DNA of 6,446 bases from an uncultured Bacilli bacterium (GTDB lineage Bacteria > Bacillota_I > Bacilli_A > RF39 > UBA660), in contig CAKOXR010000050.1 in assembly GCA_934130215.1 (NCBI GenBank), forward strand, positions 1 through 6,446, in the 5' to 3' direction. Each line of letters opens with the position of its first letter. Within the stretch, counting starts at the first letter, position 1. The notes under the pieces were generated by a model. The model had not been told where the DNA came from, did no database searches, and saw nothing but the letters and a program-made list of their open reading frames with translations. Positions 1-5,711 of this stretch are shown piece by piece. Position numbers and translations under genes: made by a program.

Positions 1-1
1 A

Positions 2-667
2 TCAATACCAATAAATGATAGACCAAGAGAAAGATTGTTAGAAAAAGGAGCAACTAGTTTAAGTGATGAAGAACTTTTATCAATATTATTAGGAAGTGGT
101 AACAAAAATAAAAGCGTTAGAGAAATAGCAAATACATTATTAAGTAGTATTAAGAAAATAGGGGATTTAAAATATAAAAATTATCAAGAATTAATAAAAA
201 TTGATGGAATAGGGAATGCTAAAGCTTGTATTTTACTTGCTTTAATTGAATTATCAAAAAGAATGAATCAAAATATAAATTCTATAAATAATTTAATTTT
301 TAGATCTCCTGATTTAATATATGATTATTTTAAAACTTATTTAGAAAATGAAATGCAAGAAAATTTTTATTGTATTTATTTAGATAATCATAAAAGAATT
401 ATTTCGTATAAATTATTATTTAAAGGTACTTTAGATCGTAGTTTGGTTCATCCAAGAGAAATATTTAAAGAAGGATTTTTATTAAGTTCATCAAGTATTA
501 TATGTGTTCATAATCATCCAAGTGGAATAATAGAACCAAGTAAAGAAGATTTATTTTTGACAAAAAGTTTAATTAATATTGGTAATATGATGGGAATAGA
601 TATAATCGATCATATAATAATTGGTAAAAATGGATATTATAGTTTTTTTGAAAATGGTGATTTATGA
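2..667 (+). CDS. radC: RadC family protein (JAB/JAMM domain), 5' end outside the window
   Basis: Partial gene. The reading frame is open from the first bases and the visible protein begins SIPINDRPRERLLEKG, the conserved N-terminus of RadC (UPF0758), so the real start lies just before the window. The in-frame TTG at 35 is internal to this conserved block and is not the start. The N-terminal third carries a helix-hairpin-helix-like stretch (IDGIGNAKA, about 200-225). The C-terminal part is the JAB/JAMM metal-binding domain: a Glu in HPREIFKEG (about 450-470), then VHNHPSG (codons about 506-526) and PSKED, giving the H-x-H...S...D zinc signature intact. The visible length of 221 residues is close to the usual RadC size. 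RadC was once called a DNA repair protein, but its true role is not settled; the JAMM fold suggests a metallo-hydrolase. It heads a tightly overlapping operon, and its TGA stop overlaps the mreC ATG by 4 bases (ATGA). Family assignment is firm; function is not. Confidence 0.95.
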   Translation, partial: SIPINDRPRERLLEKGATSLSDEELLSILLGSGNKNKSVREIANTLLSSIKKIGDLKYKNYQELIKIDGIGNAKACILLALIELSKRMNQNINSINNLIFRSPDLIYDYFKTYLENEMQENFYCIYLDNHKRIISYKLLFKGTLDRSLVHPREIFKEGFLLSSSSIICVHNHPSGIIEPSKEDLFLTKSLINIGNMMGIDIIDHIIIGKNGYYSFFENGDL

Positions 668-1392
668 AAAAAATATTTATTATTTTAATTAGTATTTTAT
701 TAATAGTTTTAATAAAATTAAATTTCAATTTTTTTATTACAACAAAAATGATTTTATTAAATAAATATAATTATATAGTTAAAAAGATTAATTATAAAAA
801 AAGACTTAATAGTACTAAATCTTATTTATTATCAATAATAGATAATTATGAAGAAAAGTTAAATTCTTATGAAACATTACTTGTAAATTATGAATTATTA
901 AAAAAAGAAAATGATGAATTAAGAAAACAATTAGATAACCCTAGGATTAGTTATACTATATGTTATGCAGATGTTTTGGAAAAATCAAATATTTATGATT
1001 ATCTAATTATAAATAAAGGAAAAAATAAAAATATTAAAGTAGGTAATGCTGTTATAACGGCGGGGAATTTTATTGGAATTGTATATAAAGTTGAAAATAA
1101 TATAAGTCGTGTTAAATTAATAAATAATATGAAATATCCTGTGATGGTAAGTTCAAGTAATTCTTATGGTCAAATTGATTCATATAAAGATGGATATTAT
1201 TATATAACTAAGGTAGATGGTGATGTAAAAATAGGGGATCATGTAGTAACTGGAAAATATTCAATGGATATACCAGGTGGATTATTGATTGGTATTGTTG
1301 AAGATATAACTTATGATAATTTAGAATTATCTAAAACTTTAAAGGTTAAATGTAATATTAATTATGATATAGTAGGAATTATTATAAAATGA
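664..1392 (+). CDS. mreC: Rod shape-determining protein MreC
   Basis: MreC is a bitopic membrane protein that links the cell-wall elongation machinery (MreB, MreD, RodA, PBP2) on the outer face of the membrane. This 242-residue protein has an N-terminal transmembrane helix (about residues 4-20), a charged coiled-coil region (about 60-92, ending in LLKKENDELRKQL, the typical MreC ENxxLR signature), and then the two beta-barrel domains. Conserved MreC landmarks are INKGKNKNIKVGNAVIT (about 116-132), GIVYKV, and the late KIGDHVVTGKYSMDIPGG followed by IGIV. It is somewhat shorter than the 270-290 residues common in Bacilli. The start overlaps the radC stop (ATGA), and GGTGAT at 656-661 inside the end of radC is the likely ribosome binding site, though only 2 bases from the ATG. 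Its stop overlaps mreD in the same ATGA manner. mreB, which normally sits between radC and mreC, is absent. Confidence 0.93.
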   Translation: MKKIFIILISILLIVLIKLNFNFFITTKMILLNKYNYIVKKINYKKRLNSTKSYLLSIIDNYEEKLNSYETLLVNYELLKKENDELRKQLDNPRISYTICYADVLEKSNIYDYLIINKGKNKNIKVGNAVITAGNFIGIVYKVENNISRVKLINNMKYPVMVSSSNSYGQIDSYKDGYYYITKVDGDVKIGDHVVTGKYSMDIPGGLLIGIVEDITYDNLELSKTLKVKCNINYDIVGIIIK

Positions 1393-1808
1393 TTGGAATA
1401 ATATTAGATTCGATTTTAGGATATTATGGAATTAGTAGTTTAATAAGTTTTAGTTATCTTTTAATTTATAAAAATTTAAAAAATATTGTTATATTAGGGT
1501 TAATTATGAATTTACTTTATATAAATTATTATACAATTTATTTAATAATATTTTATTTTATTATTAATTATATATATAAATTTATAAATAAAAATATAAT
1601 AATTGATTTATTACTTTTATATTTAATTGTATTATTATATTATATAATTACTTGTAAATTAAATAAATATATTTATATATATTCTATTATTCCTTGTATA
1701 TTTTATTTAAGCTATCATATAATTAAGTATGTTAAGAAAATTTTTAGTTATTATAATAATAACATTATGCATTTTAATAGGAGTAAAAACAAATCAAAAA
1801 TTCAATAA
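1389..1808 (+). CDS. mreD: Probable rod shape-determining membrane protein MreD
   Basis: This is a 139-residue, extremely hydrophobic protein with about four or five membrane segments (roughly residues 13-27, 32-47, 48-65, 70-88 and 95-113). MreD is a small polytopic membrane protein that works with MreC in cell elongation. Sequence conservation in MreD is low, so the call rests on position (immediately after mreC, ATGA overlap), hydrophobicity and the short loops; typical MreD is about 160-175 residues. A weak TAGGA (1373-1377) lies upstream of the start. The last 25 or so residues form a polar, Asn/Lys-rich tail that overlaps the next gene for 80 bases in another frame. The membrane part is complete without that tail, so it may be a recent extension after loss of an earlier stop, or a sequence error. 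The tail does not resemble anything I recognise. Confidence 0.75.
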   Translation: MIGIILDSILGYYGISSLISFSYLLIYKNLKNIVILGLIMNLLYINYYTIYLIIFYFIINYIYKFINKNIIIDLLLLYLIVLLYYIITCKLNKYIYIYSIIPCIFYLSYHIIKYVKKIFSYYNNNIMHFNRSKNKSKIQ

Positions 1809-2238
1809 ATTCTTTTATAAAAATGTTTATGAAACAAGTATGCCATTTATGAAAATAAATAATTGGTATGAAAAATATTTTGGTTCTTTTTTGTTTTTAA
1901 AAAATAAAGATACAGTTGTTTTTAATGAAAAATTAATTTTTAATAAAGAAGAACCTTATTTAGATGGAGTTAAATTAAGTGTAGATAAAAATTATTTAAT
2001 ACCATCTATAGGAACAGGTTTAGTTTTATTTATAGGTGAAAAAGAAAACTATGGAAATACAGTTATTGTTTCTGTTAATACGGGTGTTAATATTTGGTAT
2101 TGTAATATAAGCCCTAATGTTAAATTATATGATTATATTAAAGATGGTGAGTTAGTTGGTTCATCTTTGGATAATTATATTTATTTAGTTTTTAAGAAGG
2201 ATGGTAATATATTAAATTATGAAGAATATATACATTAA
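1729..2238 (+). CDS. SpoIVFA-like membrane-anchored degenerate LytM (M23) protein
   Basis: This 169-residue protein has an N-terminal signal anchor (residues 4-18, LVIIIITLCILIGV after LRK) and a C-terminal LytM/M23-like domain from about residue 88: PSIGTGLVLFIGEKENYGNTVIV, then KLYDYIKDGELVG, then YLVFKKDGNILNYEEYI. These match the M23 pattern of 'P..G.V...G.....GN.V.I', 'V..GD.VG' and the final 'DP..Y' strand. The zinc ligands are missing: where active M23 enzymes have H-x-H (YxHL) this has WYCNI, so it is probably not a peptidase. SpoIVFA of Bacillus is likewise an inactive M23 homologue that holds and regulates the SpoIVFB protease in the membrane. The preceding segment (YETSMPFMKINNWYEKYFG) resembles the linker of that family. 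Position directly before an M50 protease supports the call. The ATG at 1729 is the only plausible start that keeps the anchor, but no good Shine-Dalgarno precedes it and it lies inside mreD. Homology is likely; a sporulation role is inferred only. Confidence 0.75.
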   Translation: MLRKFLVIIIITLCILIGVKTNQKFNKFFYKNVYETSMPFMKINNWYEKYFGSFLFLKNKDTVVFNEKLIFNKEEPYLDGVKLSVDKNYLIPSIGTGLVLFIGEKENYGNTVIVSVNTGVNIWYCNISPNVKLYDYIKDGELVGSSLDNYIYLVFKKDGNILNYEEYIH

Positions 2239-2941
2239 TCCTTTATTTTATATTATATCTTTAATATTATTAATAACTGGCTTTTTTAAGTTTTTTTTAT
2301 ATATTATGATATATTTATTTGTTCATGAATTTGGTCATATAATTGTAGCTTATTTAATGGGATTTAAAATAAAAAAAATAAATATTTATCCTTGTGGTTT
2401 ATTAACAATATTTGATATGAAAATAAATGAATCAAATTTTAAAAATTTGATTATTTCTATTAGTGGACCTTTTTTTCAATGTTTATGTTATTTAGTTTTA
2501 AAAAAATATTATAGTATTCATATGTTTTTATTAATTTTAAATTTACTTCCAATTTATCCTTTAGATGGCTCTAAAATAGTAAATTCATTTTTATATTTAT
2601 TGTTTCCATATAAAATGTGCAATAATATAATTTTTTTTATAAGTTATATATTGTCATTATTTATTTTAATTTATTATTTTTTTAATTTTAATTTGTTTAT
2701 TTTAATTATTTTTATATTATTATTTATTAAAGTTATTGAGTTTTATAAAAATAAAGATTATTTATTTAATTTATTTTTATTAGAGAGAATTTTATATAAA
2801 TTTAATTTTAGATCCTTTAAAAAAATTAAAAATATTAATTATATGTATATGAATAGGTATCATTATATTTTAGTTGATGATAAATATGTTGATGAAAATT
2901 ATTATTTAAAATATTTTTATGATTTAAAAAAAAGAGTTTAA
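2219..2941 (+). CDS. spoIVFB: SpoIVFB-like intramembrane zinc metalloprotease (M50, site-2 protease)
   Basis: This 240-residue polytopic membrane protein has the full active site of M50 proteases. HEFGH lies at residues 36-40 in a membrane segment (HExxH, zinc ligands and catalytic Glu), and NLLPIYPLDG lies at about 108-117 with Asp116 as the third ligand. GLLTIFDM and ISGPFFQ between them are typical of the SpoIVFB branch. Two or more hydrophobic helices follow (about 133-175), then a soluble tail (FLLERILYKF...RYHYILVDD...YFYDLKKR) that resembles the CBS-like C-terminus of SpoIVFB (FxMER...hxIiV). In Bacillus the enzyme cuts pro-sigma-K in the mother-cell-derived membrane; the substrate here is unknown. 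Its start overlaps the end of the SpoIVFA-like gene by 20 bases; AAGAAGG at 2194-2200 is far (18 bases) from the ATG, so translational coupling is likely. It is the last gene of the operon, and its TAA lies inside a palindromic terminator. Confidence 0.88.
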   Translation: MKNIYINPLFYIISLILLITGFFKFFLYIMIYLFVHEFGHIIVAYLMGFKIKKINIYPCGLLTIFDMKINESNFKNLIISISGPFFQCLCYLVLKKYYSIHMFLLILNLLPIYPLDGSKIVNSFLYLLFPYKMCNNIIFFISYILSLFILIYYFFNFNLFILIIFILLFIKVIEFYKNKDYLFNLFLLERILYKFNFRSFKKIKNINYMYMNRYHYILVDDKYVDENYYLKYFYDLKKRV

Positions 2942-2953
2942 ACTCTTTAATTT
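2926..2953. terminator. Bidirectional hairpin terminator between convergent genes
   Basis: AAAGAGTTTAAACTCTTT at 2931-2948 is a perfect 18-base palindrome that can fold into a 7-bp stem with a TTAA loop. On the minus strand the hairpin is followed by an unbroken run of eight T (complement of the A-run at 2926-2933 that overlaps the stem base), a good intrinsic terminator for the PASTA gene. On the plus strand it is followed by the weaker TTTAATTTGTT. The stop codons of both convergent genes (2939-2941 plus, 2949-2947 minus) lie in or at the edge of it. The stem has only two G-C pairs, so its strength is moderate. Confidence 0.7.
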
Positions 2954-4635
2954 GTTATTGTTATTGTATATGTTTTTCCTTGTGTTATTTTTGAACCATT
3001 TTTTATAGCAGAATTTTCATGGATAAATCCAGCATTATTATAAGTATTACTTGGTTTTGTTATAAATGTAAATGTAACACCAGGATATTTTTTACTAAAT
3101 AAATTTTTTAAGTTCTCTATTGTTTTAGAGGCATTATTTATTACTAAATCTGTTTCGTTTATTTCAACTGTAAATGTTTGAGCAATGCCACTACTTAATG
3201 ATATTTTTATATATGTTCCTTCAATTACTTGTTTTGATGGTGTTATTGTTTGTTTGATAGCAATATCTTTATTTGTGCTTGTTGTAAATCCATAATAATC
3301 AAATGAACAGTTTAGTTTTAGTGAATTACATTTGGATTCGATTTCTGATTTTTTCATTCCTTTAAAATTTGGAACTGTTATTGGTTTTCCATTTGATAGT
3401 GTAAGTACTACTGTGTCATTATCTGATATAATATCATCTTCGTTATGTGATGTTTTTATTAAATTGCCTCTTGGAACTGTATTACTAAAACTATAATTTA
3501 TATCATATTTTATATTATTATTTGATGCCCATATTTTGAAATCTGATAAATTAGTGAATTTTATCATTTTTAATGATCCTTTACTTGTTGTTATAATAAT
3601 TGTTGTACCTTGTTCAATGATATCGTTTTCTTTATAATTTACATCAATAATTTGTCCTAGTTCATATTGTTTGTTGTAATCTTCTTTGTATTCGATGTTT
3701 AGGTTATTGTCTGTTATCCATTTTGTTATTTCTTCTTTTGTCATTTCTTTTAAATTAGGAACTGTTATACTTTTTCCTTTTGATATATATATTATTACAG
3801 TATCATTTTCATTTATTTTTGTATTTTCCTCTATACTTTGTTTATATGTGAAATCTTTTTCTATGTCATTATAATCATATTCAAGTTTGTATTTTATGTT
3901 ATTCATTTCTAACCATAGTTTTGTTTCAAATAGTGATTTTCCTACTAGGTTTATCATCTCAATTTCTTTAAATGGTGCTTGTACTACTTGAAAGGTTATT
4001 TTATCGTTTCTTTTTATTAATCCGGTTATTGATTGATTTATTATTTTATTTGGTTCATTTTCATTTGTTACAAATTTTATTTCAACATTATTTAAATAAT
4101 TGTTTTTAATAAAATTTGTTAAATTTTCAATATTTTCACCTATAAATGATGGTATAGTAATTGTTTCATTATAATTTGGTCCCTTTGATATAATTATTTC
4201 AAGTTCTTTTATATTTTCTAGTTTTTCATTTAAAATGTTTTGATTAATTATATAATATTTTGGTATATAATCACTATAATCATATTTTTCAATTAATTTA
4301 ATGTTTTCATTTTTAGCATAACTTAATGCTTTTGTTAATGGTTTGTTTTGTAAATTTTTAATATATTTTATTTCTTTTATGTTGTCATTTGTTGGCTTTG
4401 CGAATGTATAAGCATTAAATACGGTTAAAACTATTATTACGAGAGCGATTAGATTATAAATTTTAATTTTTTTGTTTTGAAGTAATAATAGTATTGATAT
4501 TAATGATATTAATAGTGTTGTTATTAATATGTTTATATTATATTTTTTTATATTAATTATTAAGAATATAAGGAAACTTAATGTTATAATTATTGTTAAT
4601 ATTATTAAAATATTTGATTTGTTTTTATTTTTCAT
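2947..4635 (-). CDS. PASTA-repeat membrane protein without kinase or PBP domain
   Basis: This 562-residue protein has three N-terminal transmembrane helices (about residues 8-28, 34-53 and 60-79). The basic patches (KNKNK at the start, QNKKIK between helices 2 and 3) predict the N-terminus inside and the long C-terminal part outside. From about residue 90 to the end it is a chain of about 65-residue PASTA-like units: roughly 90-152, 158-220, 224-287, 290-353, 355-416, 418-483 and a more divergent last one, 486-562. Clear unit marks are VPNLKEMTKEEITKWI, VPNFKGMKKSEIESKC and the unit-ending ISKG, TSKG, LSNG and LSSG. PASTA domains bind peptidoglycan stem peptides or muropeptides in PrkC/StkP kinases and in some PBPs; no kinase or transpeptidase region is present. 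The first, fifth and last units are degenerate. Cys436 and Cys443 within one unit could pair. GGTGAG (4644-4639) sits 3 bases before the ATG. Domain identity is good; its biological role is inferred as wall binding or sensing. Confidence 0.88.
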   Translation of the reverse strand: MKNKNKSNILIILTIIITLSFLIFLIINIKKYNINILITTLLISLISILLLLQNKKIKIYNLIALVIIVLTVFNAYTFAKPTNDNIKEIKYIKNLQNKPLTKALSYAKNENIKLIEKYDYSDYIPKYYIINQNILNEKLENIKELEIIISKGPNYNETITIPSFIGENIENLTNFIKNNYLNNVEIKFVTNENEPNKIINQSITGLIKRNDKITFQVVQAPFKEIEMINLVGKSLFETKLWLEMNNIKYKLEYDYNDIEKDFTYKQSIEENTKINENDTVIIYISKGKSITVPNLKEMTKEEITKWITDNNLNIEYKEDYNKQYELGQIIDVNYKENDIIEQGTTIIITTSKGSLKMIKFTNLSDFKIWASNNNIKYDINYSFSNTVPRGNLIKTSHNEDDIISDNDTVVLTLSNGKPITVPNFKGMKKSEIESKCNSLKLNCSFDYYGFTTSTNKDIAIKQTITPSKQVIEGTYIKISLSSGIAQTFTVEINETDLVINNASKTIENLKNLFSKKYPGVTFTFITKPSNTYNNAGFIHENSAIKNGSKITQGKTYTITITN

Positions 4636-4650
4636 TTTCTCACCATTTAT

Positions 4651-4679
4651 ATTATATCATGAGTTTAATAAAAAAAGAA
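4651..4679 (-). promoter_or_regulatory. Probable extended -10 promoter for the PASTA gene
   Basis: On the minus strand TGATATAAT (4659-4651) is a perfect extended -10 element (TGnTATAAT) about 16 bases before the start codon. The -35 region 17 bases further up reads TTCTTT (4679-4674), a poor match, which is commonly compensated by an extended -10. The transcript would have a short leader of about 10 bases with the GGTGAG ribosome binding site at 4644-4639. Confidence 0.65.
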
Positions 4680-4695
4680 AAATTTTTGTTTTAAT

Positions 4696-4724
4696 TTGAC
4701 ATATTTTTAAAAACAAAGTATTAT
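4696..4724 (+). promoter_or_regulatory. Sigma-A-type promoter for the His/GPY-rich protein gene
   Basis: TTGACA (4696-4701) is a perfect -35 box. TATTAT (4719-4724) follows after a spacer of exactly 17 bases. The predicted start near 4731 leaves a leader of only about 17 bases, which is just enough for the ribosome binding site. The best housekeeping promoter in the window, it suggests strong expression in growing cells. It faces away from the PASTA gene promoter. Confidence 0.82.
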
Positions 4725-4736
4725 TTATATAGTGAT

Positions 4737-4744
4737 GAGGTGAT
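4737..4744 (+). promoter_or_regulatory. Strong ribosome binding site that fixes the start at 4748
   Basis: GAGGTGAT is an eight-base match to the anti-Shine-Dalgarno complement (GGAGGTGATC) and lies 3 bases before the ATG at 4748. It selects this frame over the overlapping frame that begins with a GTG inside the site itself (4740). Confidence 0.85.
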
Positions 4745-4747
4745 TTT

Positions 4748-5608
4748 ATGTTATATGGACCAAATGATTCGGGACATGATTGTCATTGTCATGATCATGG
4801 ACATGGTCATGGATATGGGTTTAGACCTTATGGACCTGGACCTTACGGACCTTATGGGCCTTATGGTTATTATGGACCTTATGGGCCTTATAGATGGATG
4901 CCTAGATTTATCTATGGTGGATCTAATAAACAAGAATATATTGATTATATGAAAACTGTTGATTATGAAGGTGCTGGAAAAAAATATTACAATGCTTGTG
5001 CTTGTAAAAATTGTGTTGAGCCTTTTGCTGTTGATTATCGTGTGTTAAAAAATCTTACATTTATTAGTACAGCTGATTTAGGATTTAAAGATGGAAAATT
5101 TTATAGTGAAAATAAAATTGATGGATATTTTAAAGCTGATATAGATTGTCCTTATTGTAAAAAGCCTACTCCGTTTTTTATGATGATTAGATCTTTACCA
5201 AAGTTTGTTATGGATTATTATTTGAAGGAAACAAATAATGTTGAGTATAGTATTAAATATTCGTATAATGATTTTTATGCTCCTTTTAATGTTACTTATA
5301 GTACAAATGGAACATCTATTAAAGATTTATATGAAAAGATGAATTCACTATATTTTGATGCAGTTGTTCATGATGATAAACTTGTTAATACAACTTTAGA
5401 AAAAATAAATAGTGCTGTTATAAAGGAACATGGTCAAGGTGGAACTATTGATATGGATTCTGTCAAAGATAATTTTAATAAAAAAGTTAGTGTTAATAAC
5501 TTAAAATTATTAAAATATATGATTAAGAGTAATGGTTTATTTGGAATTGATAAATATTTTACTGCTGATGATGATGTTAAGAAAGAATATCGTTTATTAT
5601 CTAAATAG
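4748..5608 (+). CDS. Unrecognised protein: His-rich, Gly-Pro-Tyr repeats and a Cys4 zinc-ribbon-like core
   Basis: This 286-residue protein has no signal peptide or membrane helix, so it is probably cytoplasmic. Residues 10-21 (HDCHCHDHGHGH) alternate six His with two Cys and look able to bind Zn, Ni, Co or Cu. Residues 26-48 are repeats of Gly-Pro-Tyr (GPYGPYGPYGYYGPYGPY), likely disordered and aromatic-rich. A folded part follows, with CACKNC (Cys84, 86, 89) and CPYC (Cys134, 137); Cys86/89 with Cys134/137 could form one zinc ribbon with an insertion of about 45 residues. The remainder (150-286) is mixed charged and aromatic, with no motif that I know. I recognise no family. Low-complexity GPY tracts occur in some spore-coat and surface proteins, but the strong sigma-A promoter and lack of an export signal argue against assuming that role. 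It stands alone as a monocistronic unit, divergent from the PASTA gene and closed by its own terminator. The reading frame is well supported by start signals, codon use and length. Confidence 0.85.
   Translation: MLYGPNDSGHDCHCHDHGHGHGYGFRPYGPGPYGPYGPYGYYGPYGPYRWMPRFIYGGSNKQEYIDYMKTVDYEGAGKKYYNACACKNCVEPFAVDYRVLKNLTFISTADLGFKDGKFYSENKIDGYFKADIDCPYCKKPTPFFMMIRSLPKFVMDYYLKETNNVEYSIKYSYNDFYAPFNVTYSTNGTSIKDLYEKMNSLYFDAVVHDDKLVNTTLEKINSAVIKEHGQGGTIDMDSVKDNFNKKVSVNNLKLLKYMIKSNGLFGIDKYFTADDDVKKEYRLLSK
4823..4891 (+). repeat. Degenerate 9-base tandem repeat coding Gly-Pro-Tyr
   Basis: Units of the form GGACCTTAT / GGGCCTTAT repeat about six times, broken by one shorter GGACCT and one GGTTATTAT. Synonymous changes between units (GGA/GGG, TAT/TAC) show that the array is not freshly duplicated and that the peptide pattern is kept. 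Such an array could change copy number in steps of three residues without breaking the frame. Confidence 0.85.
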
Positions 5609-5637
5609 GAATGCAATGCATTCCTATTTTAACTTTT
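5604..5637 (+). terminator. Intrinsic terminator after the His/GPY-rich protein gene
   Basis: AATAGGAATGC (5604-5614) pairs perfectly with GCATTCCTATT (5618-5628), an 11-bp stem with an AAT loop. It is followed by a T-rich tail (TTAACTTTTAG). The TAG stop codon (5606-5608) lies in the stem. It is the strongest hairpin seen in the window. Confidence 0.85.
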
Positions 5638-5651
5638 AGTTGAATTATATC

Positions 5652-5678
5652 TTGGATTTTTTGTTATGATGTTATAAT
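5652..5678 (+). promoter_or_regulatory. Probable extended -10 promoter for the XRE regulator gene
   Basis: TGTTATAAT (5670-5678) is a perfect extended -10. TTGGAT (5652-5657) is a fair -35 but only 15 bases upstream, shorter than the ideal 17, so the extended -10 may carry the activity. The start codon lies about 33 bases after the -10. GGGAG (5698-5702), 9 bases before the ATG at 5712, is the ribosome binding site. GTTATGAT and GTTATAAT (5663-5678) form a tandem pair over the -10 and could be a regulator site, which is speculative. Confidence 0.65.
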
Positions 5679-5711
5679 CAAAGGTATATTAATGCATGGG
5701 AGATGTAATAA

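Noticed and set aside
35..37. TTG as the start of radC
   Set aside because: The same frame is open upstream and encodes the conserved RadC N-terminal block, so the start must be outside the window.
1735..1750. Programmed ribosomal frameshift joining mreD to the SpoIVFA-like gene
   Set aside because: The A/T run is not arranged as an X-XXY-YYZ heptamer in the mreD frame, a +1 shift would be needed, and the second gene has its own ATG and signal anchor.
3686..3874. 62-residue hydrophobic plus-strand frame inside the PASTA gene
   Set aside because: Antisense to a clearly coding region; hydrophobicity comes from the T-rich complement, and no ribosome binding site is seen.
4823..4891. CRISPR-like or non-coding repeat array
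   Set aside because: Units are 9 bases with no spacers and keep the reading frame exactly; it is a coding repeat.
4751..4933. 60-residue minus-strand frame rich in Ile, Arg, Ser and Met
   Set aside because: Antisense shadow of the same codon repeats, with no start signals.
4740..4952. 70-residue Met/Asp/Leu-rich frame beginning with GTG
   Set aside because: It starts inside the ribosome binding site of the real gene and its composition is a frame-shifted shadow of the His and GPY codon repeats.
4748..5608. Spore coat protein on the basis of the GPY repeats and the nearby spoIVF genes
   Set aside because: Low-complexity similarity alone is not evidence of homology, and the promoter is sigma-A-like and not sporulation-specific.
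5434..5616. Minus-strand frame at the end of the His/GPY gene
   Set aside because: Antisense of coding sequence and begins in the terminator stem; no start signals.
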